A stretch of DNA of 64,000 nucleotides, from contig NZ_MUZU01000003.1 of assembly GCF_002000085.1 (NCBI RefSeq), forward strand, positions 124,001 to 188,000, read 5' to 3'. Below the pieces are notes generated by a model. The model searched no databases and was not told the origin of the DNA. It saw only the letters and a program-made list of their open reading frames with translations. The DNA comes from Pseudocolwellia agarivorans. GTDB taxonomy: Bacteria; Pseudomonadota; Gammaproteobacteria; Enterobacterales; Alteromonadaceae. How positions within the stretch are numbered: position 1 is the stretch's first letter; each line of letters begins with the position of its first letter. This document shows, piece after piece, positions 17,785-27,429 of this stretch. The translations under genes were made by a program, and so were the position numbers.

Positions 17785-19353
17785 CTACTTCGCACTGGCA
17801 GCATCAACTGCTGCGGGTTGCACTAAATCGCCTGTGTCGTTACCCCAAGCATTACGCTCATAAGTAACCACTGCAGCAATTTGAGTTTTAGTTAATTGAC
17901 TACCGAACGCTGCCATCGCTGGATTTTTCTTACTACCATTAACAACCATATCGATATGAACCGCTACGTCGCCAAGAGCAATAGCACTACCTTTAAGGGC
18001 AGGAAATGCAGGTGGAATACCAGAACCCGTAGGTTGATGACAAGCAGCACACGAAGCTGTGTAAACTTCTTGGCCCATTTTCATCAATTCGTCTTTTGAA
18101 TATTCTTTTGATAGGTCTTCTGCAGGAACTGCTTCTTCAACAAGCGCTGCTATATCTGCAACTTTGTCTTCAACTACAGCAGCCGCTTCTTTCGCCATAT
18201 CTTTAACGTTATCAACAGAACCGCCAACCGCCGCTTGAACATCAGCCGCTTGCACAGCATCGCCCGTATTGTTACCCCAAGCATTACGCTCATAAGTAAC
18301 AACAGCAGCAATTTGTTTTAACGAAAGCTGTTTGCCGTAACCTTGCATACCTGTACCAGCTTTACCATTAAATACCGTTGAGATATGAGTCGCTATATCA
18401 CCCGTAGCAACTGGGCTGTCTTTAAGTGCAGGGAATGCAGGAGGAAGACCTGTACCACCCACTTGATGACACGCAGCACAATAAGCAACATAAGTTGTTT
18501 CACCTAACGTCATTAACTCTTCCATAGGAATAGAGGCATTTAACGAGGCTTTTTCAGCTTCAGCAGCTTGTGCAAGTAACTCATGTTGTTCATCAAGCCA
18601 CTTGGCGTAATCTTCTTCAGATTTCACCTCAACCACAATGGGCATAAATCCATGGTCTTTACCACAAAGCTCAGCACACTGGCCTCGGTAAATACCTGGC
18701 TTATCAACATTTGTCCAAGCTTCGTTGATAAAACCGGGGTTAGCATCTTGCTTAACAGCAAACGCTGGCACCCACCAAGCATGAATAACATCGTCAGACG
18801 TAATTAAAAAACGCACTTTTTTATTAGCAGGAATAACAAGATGCTTATCTACCTCAAGTAAATAATGCTCGCCTTTAGCCGCTGAAGTACCTGATTGGTT
18901 TTCGTATTGATCGCGAGGTGTTGCTAAAACAGAATAAAACTCAATGTTTTGATCAAAGTATTTATAGTGCCATTTCCACTGAGAGGCCGTTACTTGAATG
19001 GTAACGTCTGAATCGTCGTTATTTTCCATTTCAATTAACGTTTTAGTGGCCGGAATAGCCATAGCAATTAGAATTACTATTGGAATAGCGGTCCAAAGTA
19101 TTTCTACCTTAGTGCTTTCGTGAAAAGATGCAGCCTTTGCGCCTTTAGATTTTCGGTGAAAGACCATTGACCAGAACATGGCACCAAAAACAAAGATACC
19201 AATAACAGTACAAATATACATAACCAACATATGTAGATCATAAACATCTCTACTTACCTCGGTTACCCCCTTAGTTAGATTTAACTGCATATCTGCTAAT
19301 ACTGAACTCGAAAATAAACTCCCCAAGATCAGCCAACATAGGTTACGTCCCAT
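17785..19353 (-). CDS. coxB: Cytochrome c oxidase subunit II with two fused C-terminal cytochrome c domains
   Basis: Residues 1-21 are a signal peptide and two membrane helices follow (about 40-65 and 85-103). The CuA domain has HAWWVPAFAVK (His191) and CAELCGKDHGFMP (Cys226, Glu228, Cys230, His234, Met237). Two class I cytochrome c domains follow, with CAACH at 292-296 and again at 435-439, each ending in the same AAVVTYERNAWGN segment and joined by an Ala/Val/Glu-rich linker (about 370-415). Most bacterial CoxB proteins carry none or one; two gives 522 residues. The enzyme probably takes electrons through its own tethered haems (caa3-like). Confidence 0.96.
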   Translation of the reverse strand: MGRNLCWLILGSLFSSSVLADMQLNLTKGVTEVSRDVYDLHMLVMYICTVIGIFVFGAMFWSMVFHRKSKGAKAASFHESTKVEILWTAIPIVILIAMAIPATKTLIEMENNDDSDVTIQVTASQWKWHYKYFDQNIEFYSVLATPRDQYENQSGTSAAKGEHYLLEVDKHLVIPANKKVRFLITSDDVIHAWWVPAFAVKQDANPGFINEAWTNVDKPGIYRGQCAELCGKDHGFMPIVVEVKSEEDYAKWLDEQHELLAQAAEAEKASLNASIPMEELMTLGETTYVAYCAACHQVGGTGLPPAFPALKDSPVATGDIATHISTVFNGKAGTGMQGYGKQLSLKQIAAVVTYERNAWGNNTGDAVQAADVQAAVGGSVDNVKDMAKEAAAVVEDKVADIAALVEEAVPAEDLSKEYSKDELMKMGQEVYTASCAACHQPTGSGIPPAFPALKGSAIALGDVAVHIDMVVNGSKKNPAMAAFGSQLTKTQIAAVVTYERNAWGNDTGDLVQPAAVDAASAK

Positions 19354-19901
19354 AACTCGACATCCCCCTCACTCCTCTGTTAACGCAAAAAAGGCAAAAC
19401 CTGCTCAATGAACAGTCATACTTTGAACGTTTTCGCTATTCTATATTTATTATTATTCGCTCTACGAGTGTATAAGTACCAAACATCAACTCAATATCAT
19501 TTTGTATACTTTCTATTCTAGAATTACCCAAATATTAATCTAGGTCAAATTTTAAATTAGAGTGATTACATTAATAAATATTAATAAATACAATAGAGTA
19601 ACAACTCTAAGGTGCTGAGAGCCTTACTTACAATGAGGCTAACGATTGTTTTATTTTTAAACAACCCTTTTATTTAAGACAATTATTTATTTTATTTCAA
19701 GAAATGCGAGGTGGTTGATTTTTAACCAGGTGGTAGGCAATTGCCTAATTTAAATGAATTGAAGTATTAAAACGAGGAACTAACCTCAAAAATAGGATTA
19801 AAAGGAGATAAAACAGAATTTACTTTCAATTAAAAACGATTAAAAAGCAAACTCTGCGGATTTATGAAACTAATAGCTTTGTGTACAAACAAAAATAAAT
19901 A
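19354..19901. other. 548-bp intergenic region between coxB and lexA
   Basis: No convincing gene. It holds the coxB upstream region with an FNR-like box (19535-19548), a hairpin around 19618-19638 (AGCCT ... AGGCT) and a perfect 14-bp palindrome, TAGGCAATTGCCTA, at 19734-19747. A short inverted repeat GGTT-gattttt-AACC lies at about 19713-19727. Any of these could act as the lexA terminator, though none has a clean T-run. Confidence 0.5.
19535..19548 (-). promoter_or_regulatory. FNR/CRP-family-like box upstream of the oxidase operon
   Basis: The sequence TTGACCTAGATTAA (minus strand) matches eight of the ten specified bases of the FNR consensus TTGATnnnnATCAA and lies about 190 bp before coxB. 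An oxygen-responsive FNR-type regulator acting on an aerobic terminal oxidase would make sense. The match is imperfect and no mapped promoter supports it. Confidence 0.4.
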
Positions 19902-20516
19902 TTACATCCAATCAGCTGATCGAATAACACCTACTGCAATACCCTCAACATTAAATTGCTGCGTAGTTAAATCAACAACAATAGGTGAAAACTCTTCATT
20001 TTCAGCATGTAAATACACAACATTACCTTCACGTTTAAAACGCTTAACCGTAACATCATCTTCTACTCTTGCTACAATTACCTGCCCGTTTTTTACATCA
20101 GTGGTTTGATGCACAGCGAGTAAATCGCCATCAAGAATACCAATATCTTTCATACTCTCACCATTTACACGGAGTAAATAGTCGGCGCACGGTTTAAACA
20201 TAGTGCCATCAATTTTGTAATGCTCTTCAACATGCTCTTGCGCAAGAATTGGCTCTCCAGCAGCAACCCTGCCAATTAAAGGCAATCCATCTTGCTCTAC
20301 AAATTGCTCGGTAAGTCGAATACCACGAGAAGTGCCCGGTAGCATATCTATATAACCTTTTTTAGCTAACGCTTTAAGGTGTTCTTCAGCAGCATTAGCC
20401 GACTTAAAACCAAAAAAGTCAGCTATTTCAGCACGTGTAGGTGGCATACCCGTTTCAGATATTTTTTCTTTAATCAGATCAAATATTTGTTCTTGTCTGG
20501 GAGTTAATGGGCGCAT
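19902..20516 (-). CDS. lexA: LexA repressor, SOS response
   Basis: LexA represses DNA-damage genes and cleaves itself when RecA is activated. The start at 20516 ([15 protein letters not shown]) gives 204 residues, in line with the family; a frame from 20549 would run into the operator. The winged-helix domain covers residues 1-70. The cleavage bond is Ala86-Gly87 (VAAGEP), with catalytic Ser121 (NGESMKD) and Lys158 (DDVTVKRF), each two positions from E. coli LexA numbering. Two SOS boxes upstream show autoregulation. Confidence 0.98.
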   Translation of the reverse strand: MRPLTPRQEQIFDLIKEKISETGMPPTRAEIADFFGFKSANAAEEHLKALAKKGYIDMLPGTSRGIRLTEQFVEQDGLPLIGRVAAGEPILAQEHVEEHYKIDGTMFKPCADYLLRVNGESMKDIGILDGDLLAVHQTTDVKNGQVIVARVEDDVTVKRFKREGNVVYLHAENEEFSPIVVDLTTQQFNVEGIAVGVIRSADWM

Positions 20517-20536
20517 TATATTCCTTAGGTTATAAC

Positions 20537-20574
20537 CTGTGTTTTTCAACAGTGATAACTGTTAGTATATACAG
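20537..20574 (-). promoter_or_regulatory. Two LexA (SOS) boxes in the lexA promoter
   Basis: Two CTGT-N8-ACAG sequences occur at 20537-20552 and 20559-20574, with a centre-to-centre distance of 22 bp (about two helical turns). Both keep the full CTGT/ACAG core with an A/T-rich middle. This duplicated operator is typical of lexA promoters in gammaproteobacteria. Confidence 0.93.
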
Positions 20575-20687
20575 CCTGTAAATAAACGCAACCCTGTTGT
20601 ATTTATTGGGGTTTGTGTGGAATTTAGATTCAGTGAGTTTTTCCAAATATGAGGTTACTCCCTTATTAGAAAAGGTCTAAAAATAAG

Positions 20688-21419
20688 TTAATAGCTCCAA
20701 TCTTCATAAGCCAGAGGTAAACTATTGAGTAAATCTCTGCGTTCACGCCAATTAGGCATGTGTTTATTCATTAATAAACGAAAACGATCATTATGGTGCC
20801 GTTCAAGCAAATGAATTAACTCGTGTACCAAGATATACTCCATACATTCAGGAGGTTTTTTGGCGAGTTCAAGGTTAAGCCAAATTCGTTTAGATTGAAT
20901 ATTGCAACTTCCCCATTTGGTTTTCATCTTCTTAATGTTAAGAAAATCCGCTTCGACACCGAGTTTCTTTTGCCATAATGGAACCAACTTCTCTAATGAA
21001 CGCTGCATTTCATCTCGGTAAAAGCGATTTAGCAGCTTTAGACGATTATCGGTTGAAGTCGCTTCACTCACTTTAAGTTCTAATTGACCATTTCCTTTTG
21101 CATTTACAGCATACTTACCTTGAGGCAGCTGAATGGCTAATCGATACTTCTTACCCCAAAGATAGTGGCATTCACCATTAACCATTTCACGAATAGATTG
21201 ACGTTCTTGCCCAGCAAAATCCGCTTGCTGCTTTTTAATCCATGCAAGTTTATTAACAATAGCAAGTCTAATGGCTTGTTCTGTGGTTTTATTTGGTACA
21301 GATAGCCTAACTCTGCCGTTTGGCGGTAATACGCTCAAGTGAATATTTTTAATGTCTCTACGGTTAATATCGACATTAATACCGCCTATTTTTGTCACTT
21401 CAATATCAGCTTTAACCAC
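20688..21419 (-). CDS. YgjP-like (DUF45) zinc metallopeptidase of the restriction island
   Basis: The 243-residue protein has the YgjP/WLM-type layout: NIHLSVLPPNGRVRLSVP near the N-terminus, then KTKWGSCN (residues 167-173), and the zinc motif HELIH (199-203) followed by ERHHNDRF. It starts with GTG whose G is the last base of the hsdR stop codon (TAGTG), so its translation is coupled to hsdR. Such peptidase genes often sit beside type I restriction genes; whether it processes a restriction subunit is unknown. Confidence 0.87.
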   Translation of the reverse strand: MVKADIEVTKIGGINVDINRRDIKNIHLSVLPPNGRVRLSVPNKTTEQAIRLAIVNKLAWIKKQQADFAGQERQSIREMVNGECHYLWGKKYRLAIQLPQGKYAVNAKGNGQLELKVSEATSTDNRLKLLNRFYRDEMQRSLEKLVPLWQKKLGVEADFLNIKKMKTKWGSCNIQSKRIWLNLELAKKPPECMEYILVHELIHLLERHHNDRFRLLMNKHMPNWRERRDLLNSLPLAYEDWSY

Positions 21420-24400
21420 TAACGATATTCCTTTTGCGCTTTTATAAGCTCCATTACATCAACAATATCCACTTGGTAACTAGCCGTTTCTTCTCGAATA
21501 GCATTGGCAATCTCACGTTCTTTAAATCTATCACCATTCCATTCAGCTTTTTTTGTATATCGCACAGCTGTATCTATTTTAGTTGTTAATACTTCATCAT
21601 TACCAAAGTTATCGTAAATGGCCTGCTTGGCTGGCGTATCTACAGTTTCAGGGTAATTATGCGTACTATTTCCTGTCGGATTAACGACTTTTTTTGCTAA
21701 GGCTCTAATTTGTTCTAAATACTCTTGATAACTAATTGCTTGCTCTCTACGTTGCTTAATAATTGCATCAAGTAATGTTGCCATGCTATCAAAATACTTA
21801 GGGTTTACTGGATTTTCATCAACAATGGTTTTTCTAACATTATTCTCAATAGCTTCAGCCATTGCATCTTCATCTTCCCTAAGGCTTTCAGGTAAAGACT
21901 CAAGTCCTTTGCCGTTGTTATTTATCACTAAATCAATTAAACCAAGCTCCTCAAAGTCCATAAGCACCTCACTATCATCAGCGCGAATATACATATCAAG
22001 TAAATGACGCATTGCTGGTTCAAACTGTTTCATGTCAAGGTTATCGCCACTAGCCCACTTTACCTCATCTCTTACTTTTTCAAAATAAGCGACTTCTTTC
22101 TTAACCTTTTCTGACTCAGCTTGTGTATAACCAGCTTGTTCCATTTCATTTGCAACGTTGGTGTATGCACGAATAAGTTTGGCAACTGTTTGATAAAGCG
22201 TTAAGCGTAGTTCTTCTTTTTCATTTCGTTCATTTTCATCTTCAGGCTCTACACCCGATATACCACAGAAAAAATGAATGAAATCTTTAGTGTCTCTTGG
22301 TGCTTTTACTGGCTCACATAAAGTTCTAACGGCTTCCAAAGCATTGTCTAAATCCGATCTAGATTCTTTTAGTCGGTCTTTTAATAAACCAGCAACATCT
22401 TCTTCATCATAACCATCGAAAGCTTCTGCTGTGAAATCTTTTATGGCTTTATCTAAAGAGCGAAACAAATCTTTATAATCTACGATGTAACCGTAATCTT
22501 TATCTTCGCCATCAAGCCTATTAACACGGCAAATCGCTTGGAAAAGGTTATGATCAGCCATCTTTTTATCAATGTATAAATAGGTAGCAGAAGGTGCATC
22601 AAAACCGGTAAGCAACTTATCAACTACAATCAATAACCGCATTTGTCCAGGTTCTTCAACAAACCGCTTTTTAACCGCTTTTTCAAACTCTTCAACACGT
22701 TTAGCTGCTTCGTCTTCAGTTTGTTCAAAATAGTCAGCAAGCATTTTGCGATAAGTATCATACTTAAATAATTTTTCAGTTAATCCTTCGCCTGATTCTT
22801 CACCTTTTATAGTACTGGCTGTGGGCTGATAGCTTGTTACCACAGCACACTTACCCGCAAGATCTGTCTTGCTGAACAAATCATAAACAACACAAGCCTG
22901 ATGAACACTTGCACAAACTAACATGGCGTTACCCCTGCCAGACATAAGGGCAGGTTTGATCTCCATATCCATTAAAATATCACTAACAATTTGTTCTAAG
23001 CGAGACTTGCTAGAGAGCACTTTTTGCATTGTGCCCCATTTCTGTTTGAGCTGCATTTTGGCAAGATTTGAAAGCCCTTTAGTTTTTGCTTCAAACCATT
23101 GATCGACTTTTTTCTCTGAGGTTAAATATTGGTCGATATCTCTTGCTTCATAGCGTAAATCGAGTACAACACCATCATTTACAGCTTCATCAAATTTATA
23201 AGTATGAATATAAGGTCCAAATACCTCTAAAGACTTTTTCTTATCCTTTTTCATCAAAGGTGTACCTGTAAAACCAACAAACATGGCTTCAGGACCTTTT
23301 CCATTATTGAGCAGAGCCTTCATGGCTTCGTGTAATTTTCCTGATTGTGTTCTGTGGCACTCATCAACAAAAACAAATAAATTACCTTTAGCAGCAAAGT
23401 CATTGGGTAAATTTTGGGTGAGGGCATCAAGGTAATCTTTAGTGGCGGCCTCATCATCTTCATCACTAGGAGCTTCACCATTACGTCCGAATTTATGCAC
23501 CAGCGAACAAAATAACCAAGGGTTAGGTTGATTTAAGGTAGCAACCAGATCTCTACCACTTTTGGTACGATAAATTTCTTCATCAACGCCAGAGAACACC
23601 TTTTCAATTTGCTCATCAAGTTCTGTTCTATCCGTTACAATCAAAACACGAGAATCAGTGACATTTTCACGGATCCATTTAGCCAACCACACCATGGTTA
23701 GGCTTTTACCTGAGCCCTGCGTATGCCAAATAATGCCATCTTGTTTTGATTTAACATGCTTTTTCGCAGCTTGAATACCAAAAAACTGATTGTGCCGACA
23801 GGTCTTTTTAACCCCAGCATCAAATACAATAAAGTCGTGAATAAACTGTAAAAAACGTTTTTTATTACAGAGCTGAGCAATTTGAATATCTAATGGGGTT
23901 TCTACTGTTACACCAGCGCAACTGCTCTCTGGCTCTTTCCATTCTAAATAATATTTTTCTGAGGTTTCAATCGTGCCATAGCGAATACCTTGGGTATCGT
24001 TTCCCGCCATCACAAGTTGCATGGTGGTAAAGAAATTGCGGATAAACGCTTTCTTCTGGTTATCTAAGTTTTGGCGAATACCTTCACTGACTGATACCGA
24101 TGAGCGCTTTAATTCAATCACGCCTAGCGCAATACCATTGACGTAAATCACAATATCAGGGCGTTTTCTTTTAGGTGAGAGCTGTTCGCCTTTTACGGTA
24201 ACTTCTTCAGCGATGGCAAAGTTATTGGCTTCTGGGTTTTCCCAGTCAATTAGCCATACCGTTTGGTTTTGCTCACCCGTGCCTTCTTTTTCTTTCACGC
24301 CATAACGCAGCAGACGATATACTTCTTTATTGGCATCATAGAGCTTTTTACCTTCGCCAAGGGCTGCGGCAGCATCTAATTTTCTTAATGTGCGCTTAAT

Positions 24401-24574
24401 AAGCGCATCGGATACTTTGCGATTTTTTAGCCACTTGGTAAGCAAGTCTGTTTCAATGTTGCTATTACCGTCACGGTATTCCCAATCACCTAAGTAATCA
24501 TAATCAAGCTGTTCTTTAAAAAATTTAACAACTCGATTTTGGGTTTTACGTTCTAATTGGCCGACATTACTCAT
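21419..24574 (-). CDS. hsdR: Type I restriction enzyme, R subunit
   Basis: This is the translocase-nuclease of the type I complex. The 1051-residue protein has an N-terminal PD-(D/E)xK nuclease domain (Asp140 in KRPDIVIY; Glu154-Leu-Lys156), then SF2 helicase motifs with Walker A QGSGKS at 286-291, DECH at 404-407 and GFTGTP after it, and later VDKLLTGFDAP and QAICRVNR. A helical C-terminal part would contact the methylase. The ribosome site AAAAGGAAG precedes the ATG. It is separated from the upstream AlbA_2 gene by 133 bp. The gene looks intact. Confidence 0.96.
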   Translation of the reverse strand: MSNVGQLERKTQNRVVKFFKEQLDYDYLGDWEYRDGNSNIETDLLTKWLKNRKVSDALIKRTLRKLDAAAALGEGKKLYDANKEVYRLLRYGVKEKEGTGEQNQTVWLIDWENPEANNFAIAEEVTVKGEQLSPKRKRPDIVIYVNGIALGVIELKRSSVSVSEGIRQNLDNQKKAFIRNFFTTMQLVMAGNDTQGIRYGTIETSEKYYLEWKEPESSCAGVTVETPLDIQIAQLCNKKRFLQFIHDFIVFDAGVKKTCRHNQFFGIQAAKKHVKSKQDGIIWHTQGSGKSLTMVWLAKWIRENVTDSRVLIVTDRTELDEQIEKVFSGVDEEIYRTKSGRDLVATLNQPNPWLFCSLVHKFGRNGEAPSDEDDEAATKDYLDALTQNLPNDFAAKGNLFVFVDECHRTQSGKLHEAMKALLNNGKGPEAMFVGFTGTPLMKKDKKKSLEVFGPYIHTYKFDEAVNDGVVLDLRYEARDIDQYLTSEKKVDQWFEAKTKGLSNLAKMQLKQKWGTMQKVLSSKSRLEQIVSDILMDMEIKPALMSGRGNAMLVCASVHQACVVYDLFSKTDLAGKCAVVTSYQPTASTIKGEESGEGLTEKLFKYDTYRKMLADYFEQTEDEAAKRVEEFEKAVKKRFVEEPGQMRLLIVVDKLLTGFDAPSATYLYIDKKMADHNLFQAICRVNRLDGEDKDYGYIVDYKDLFRSLDKAIKDFTAEAFDGYDEEDVAGLLKDRLKESRSDLDNALEAVRTLCEPVKAPRDTKDFIHFFCGISGVEPEDENERNEKEELRLTLYQTVAKLIRAYTNVANEMEQAGYTQAESEKVKKEVAYFEKVRDEVKWASGDNLDMKQFEPAMRHLLDMYIRADDSEVLMDFEELGLIDLVINNNGKGLESLPESLREDEDAMAEAIENNVRKTIVDENPVNPKYFDSMATLLDAIIKQRREQAISYQEYLEQIRALAKKVVNPTGNSTHNYPETVDTPAKQAIYDNFGNDEVLTTKIDTAVRYTKKAEWNGDRFKEREIANAIREETASYQVDIVDVMELIKAQKEYR

Positions 24575-24707
24575 ATTACTTCCTTTTAAAACTTTTCAAT
24601 CAAGCAAGTATTGATTTAAAAAACACTTACTTTACAACAATTTAAGGACTTCGTATTAATGTAATACTTCCCTAATTGACAACTCAGTCAAGCAACGGTC
24701 AAGCAAA

Positions 24708-26174
24708 TTAATACCAGTGTGGAACATAACGCATTGCTTTAGTTCCGGCATCGGCATCGTAAGGTTTAATTAGACCAGAATGGACTGTATCTTTTATTAT
24801 TCTACTTACCATAGCGCTATTTTTTTCAGCAATAGCAAAGCGTTCACGCAAAGACTTGTTATTCATATGCTCCCTATTCACATGCTTCAAACAACAATGC
24901 TGATAACAAGCACGAATGCGATCTTCTTTATCCATTTCAGCAAACTCTCTATGGCCAAATAAAACGCTACGTGTGTGATTATCAGTTACTTCAAATAAAG
25001 GTGCGGGCAATTGATATAACTCAGTCTGAAATATCACTTTATCAATTCCCGTACCACGCTCTTCGCAAATATTAATGCGACGCATAAAAGAAGCTAAAGC
25101 TTCGTTTCTGCTTCGAGGTGGAGAATCTAAAAACCGATCGGTATCAACCAGCGGAATACCTGGGTTGGTTATTTCCATACGGGTATCGAATAACTCAACC
25201 ATAGGCCCTGTTCCGGTTAACGAAAAGTCTTGATGGATAATAGCGTTAGCAGCTAATTCACGTATAGCAAGCTCAGGATACATAGGCACTTCTTTACGAA
25301 ACGCTTTACCAATTTCTTCATTAGAGGGTAATAGGTTTTTTAAATAATCAATAAGTCCTTCAAAGCCAACGGCATAGCCTTTATTACCTTCAAGCTCTCG
25401 TACTGTTTCTACTCGGCTATTGCCCTTATATTGCACTAACCGAACAGCTTTACGAGCCAAGTGCTGAAAGTCTTGCAGTTTTTTGGCAAATAATATCGCA
25501 CCAAGGTTCGTGATGTGCCATTTAGCTGATTCTGTTGCAATAATTAACTTATCAGCTTCAAGTGCATTTAAAATGCCTTGTCGTCCTTCAGGTAAAGGCA
25601 AACCAACTAAATCAAAATAAGCAGGGTAATCTATTAATTTAAGCACCTCTTCTACGCTACAGTTTTCAGCCGCTAATTGTTGCTCAAATGGGGTGTTATC
25701 AAACACACGCCATAATGCTCGCTCTTTCTCTGCAAACTCACGTAATTTCTTTTTATAACTACCGACACGAATATATTCTATGCCATCAAACTGAACAGGT
25801 GTATGAGTAGCCGCTTGAATCTCAACAATCACTACGTGCTTATCATTAGTATGAGTAAATTCATAAAACTGAAAGTGAATTTTGGGTGCGGTTTTTTGTA
25901 ACAACCAGCTTTCTAACTCTTGCCCTTTGTGTTTTTGAATTAATGGCTTAAAAGTAGTACCAATTACCCCGTGGGTTTTATCATCAACACCATAAACTAA
26001 GTACGCAGTTTGCTTACCAAGGAGTGCTGCAGAGTTTGCTAGCGCTGAGATATATTCGCCAATTTTAATCACATCAGGATTATGTTTAAACTCCACCCAT
26101 TCGGTTTCGTTAGGTAAATGACATAACTCTTTTAACAGAGCATGCAATTGTGTAAGGCTTTGTTCAGTTGGCAT
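24708..26174 (-). CDS. AlbA_2/Schlafen-type DNA-binding ATPase-like protein within the R-M operon
   Basis: I start at the ATG at 26174 (488 residues, MPTEQSLTQLHALL) because AGGAGG lies six bases upstream inside the end of hsdS; a longer frame to 26234 lacks this. The N-terminal AlbA_2 domain shows ETEWVEFKHNPD and AYLVYGVDDKTHGVIG. The central and C-terminal parts resemble the RecG-like/HATPase_c_4 region (RELAANAIIHQDFSLTGTGPMVELF, then ICEERGTGIDKVI). Such proteins occur beside restriction systems and in other defence loci. It could be a regulator or an accessory defence factor. Confidence 0.88.
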   Translation of the reverse strand: MPTEQSLTQLHALLKELCHLPNETEWVEFKHNPDVIKIGEYISALANSAALLGKQTAYLVYGVDDKTHGVIGTTFKPLIQKHKGQELESWLLQKTAPKIHFQFYEFTHTNDKHVVIVEIQAATHTPVQFDGIEYIRVGSYKKKLREFAEKERALWRVFDNTPFEQQLAAENCSVEEVLKLIDYPAYFDLVGLPLPEGRQGILNALEADKLIIATESAKWHITNLGAILFAKKLQDFQHLARKAVRLVQYKGNSRVETVRELEGNKGYAVGFEGLIDYLKNLLPSNEEIGKAFRKEVPMYPELAIRELAANAIIHQDFSLTGTGPMVELFDTRMEITNPGIPLVDTDRFLDSPPRSRNEALASFMRRINICEERGTGIDKVIFQTELYQLPAPLFEVTDNHTRSVLFGHREFAEMDKEDRIRACYQHCCLKHVNREHMNNKSLRERFAIAEKNSAMVSRIIKDTVHSGLIKPYDADAGTKAMRYVPHWY

Positions 26175-27429
26175 TTTCGACCTCCTGCTTGCCTTCAAAA
26201 GCATTTTCAAAATCACCTTTAGGGGCTGAATCAAATGGTAAGCGTGTGCGGCCTGTCAGTAGCTGTTGCATCATGCCTTGTTTGATTTGGCGGGTTTTCG
26301 CCAAGCGCTTTTCAAGGGTTTGGATTTCGTTATCCATATCCGAGAGGATAGTGGCGATAGCGGTTTGTTCTTCTTTTGATGGTAGTGTAATCAACATATC
26401 AGCAATCATTTCTCTGCGAACAGAATCCACAGACGACTTTGCTGTCATAGACATGATCCTATCGTAGAAAAAATTGCTAAAATAAATATAAAAGTAATAA
26501 CCGTCAATTCGGTCACCAAAGTTATACATCAAATAAACTCTTTGGTGATAATCAAATTTTCCATTCATGTAATGAAAAATTTTGCCTGTACCAACCCCGT
26601 CACCAGCAGTAAGTACTGCTTCGCCATCAAAAGAGTAAGTATTAATACGCTCAATTGTTTGTGATCTCACAAAAAAAGGATATTGACCATCCGATAATTT
26701 ATCCTGTGTATTTCTACTACCAGTGGTGATTGATAATACTGAGCCAATATTACTAACATCCCAATCCTCAGGTATTTCGCCTAGTTCACTGGATTTTGTG
26801 CCTTTAGGTTGACCTTGCTTTTCGCCTTCACTATAAGTAGCAAACTGCGGTAAACGGGTTTTACCTGTTAGCAGCTGCTGCATGGTGGCGGTTTTAATCG
26901 CTTGTTTTTTCGCAATCAGCTTTTCCAATTCCGTTAATAGTGCATCGACATCGGATAATGCATTGGCAATGGCGGCTTGTTCTTCACTAGTTTCAGGAAA
27001 AGATGCTACAACACTCTCAATAGTGCTCGCATTCAGGCTTGGTACTCCTGACGCTTCATTGTATTGCATCCAGTCAATCATGCAGAATTTGTAGTAAATA
27101 AACTTGGCTGATTCCTTTTTAGAGACTTCAGAGTAAAACAGTGTATCAACTGTCCAAAACGGAGTATCAATAAAGCGAGGTTTATTGATTGTTCCTTTTC
27201 TTCCAATAAGTACCGAAGGTTTGTCGTAAAGGGCTGTATTAGTTTCGCCCATCTTACCGCCAGTCCCAAATATTGGATAACGCCCATCGCTAACTTGCAC
27301 TGCTTTTTGATCTTTACCATGCCTAATCTGCATTACCTGACCAAAAGTTTTTGCATTCCAATCATTAGGAATTACCCCAACATCAGTTTGCTTGTAACCA
27401 TCAGGAATCACTTGCTCTAAAGCACTCAT
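26164..27429 (-). CDS. hsdS: Type I restriction enzyme, specificity (S) subunit
   Basis: The S subunit chooses the DNA target of the complex. The 421-residue protein has two target-recognition domains: about 8-190, opening VIPDGYKQTDVGVIPNDWNAK, and about 210-400, opening SSELGEIPEDWDVSNI. Each is followed by a helical spacer with matching text (EEQAAIANALSDVDALL and KEEQTAIATILSDMDNEI, both ending MQQLLTGKTRLP or MQQLLTGRTRLP). The start at 27429 overlaps the hsdM stop by 4 bp (ATGA). Full-length and apparently intact; the recognition sequence cannot be read from it. Confidence 0.95.
   Translation of the reverse strand: MSALEQVIPDGYKQTDVGVIPNDWNAKTFGQVMQIRHGKDQKAVQVSDGRYPIFGTGGKMGETNTALYDKPSVLIGRKGTINKPRFIDTPFWTVDTLFYSEVSKKESAKFIYYKFCMIDWMQYNEASGVPSLNASTIESVVASFPETSEEQAAIANALSDVDALLTELEKLIAKKQAIKTATMQQLLTGKTRLPQFATYSEGEKQGQPKGTKSSELGEIPEDWDVSNIGSVLSITTGSRNTQDKLSDGQYPFFVRSQTIERINTYSFDGEAVLTAGDGVGTGKIFHYMNGKFDYHQRVYLMYNFGDRIDGYYFYIYFSNFFYDRIMSMTAKSSVDSVRREMIADMLITLPSKEEQTAIATILSDMDNEIQTLEKRLAKTRQIKQGMMQQLLTGRTRLPFDSAPKGDFENAFEGKQEVENAN

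Noticed and set aside
19734-19747. 14-bp perfect palindrome TAGGCAATTGCCTA as an operator
   Set aside because: It is short, single copy, and far from both start codons; palindromes of this size are expected by chance in AT-rich intergenic DNA.
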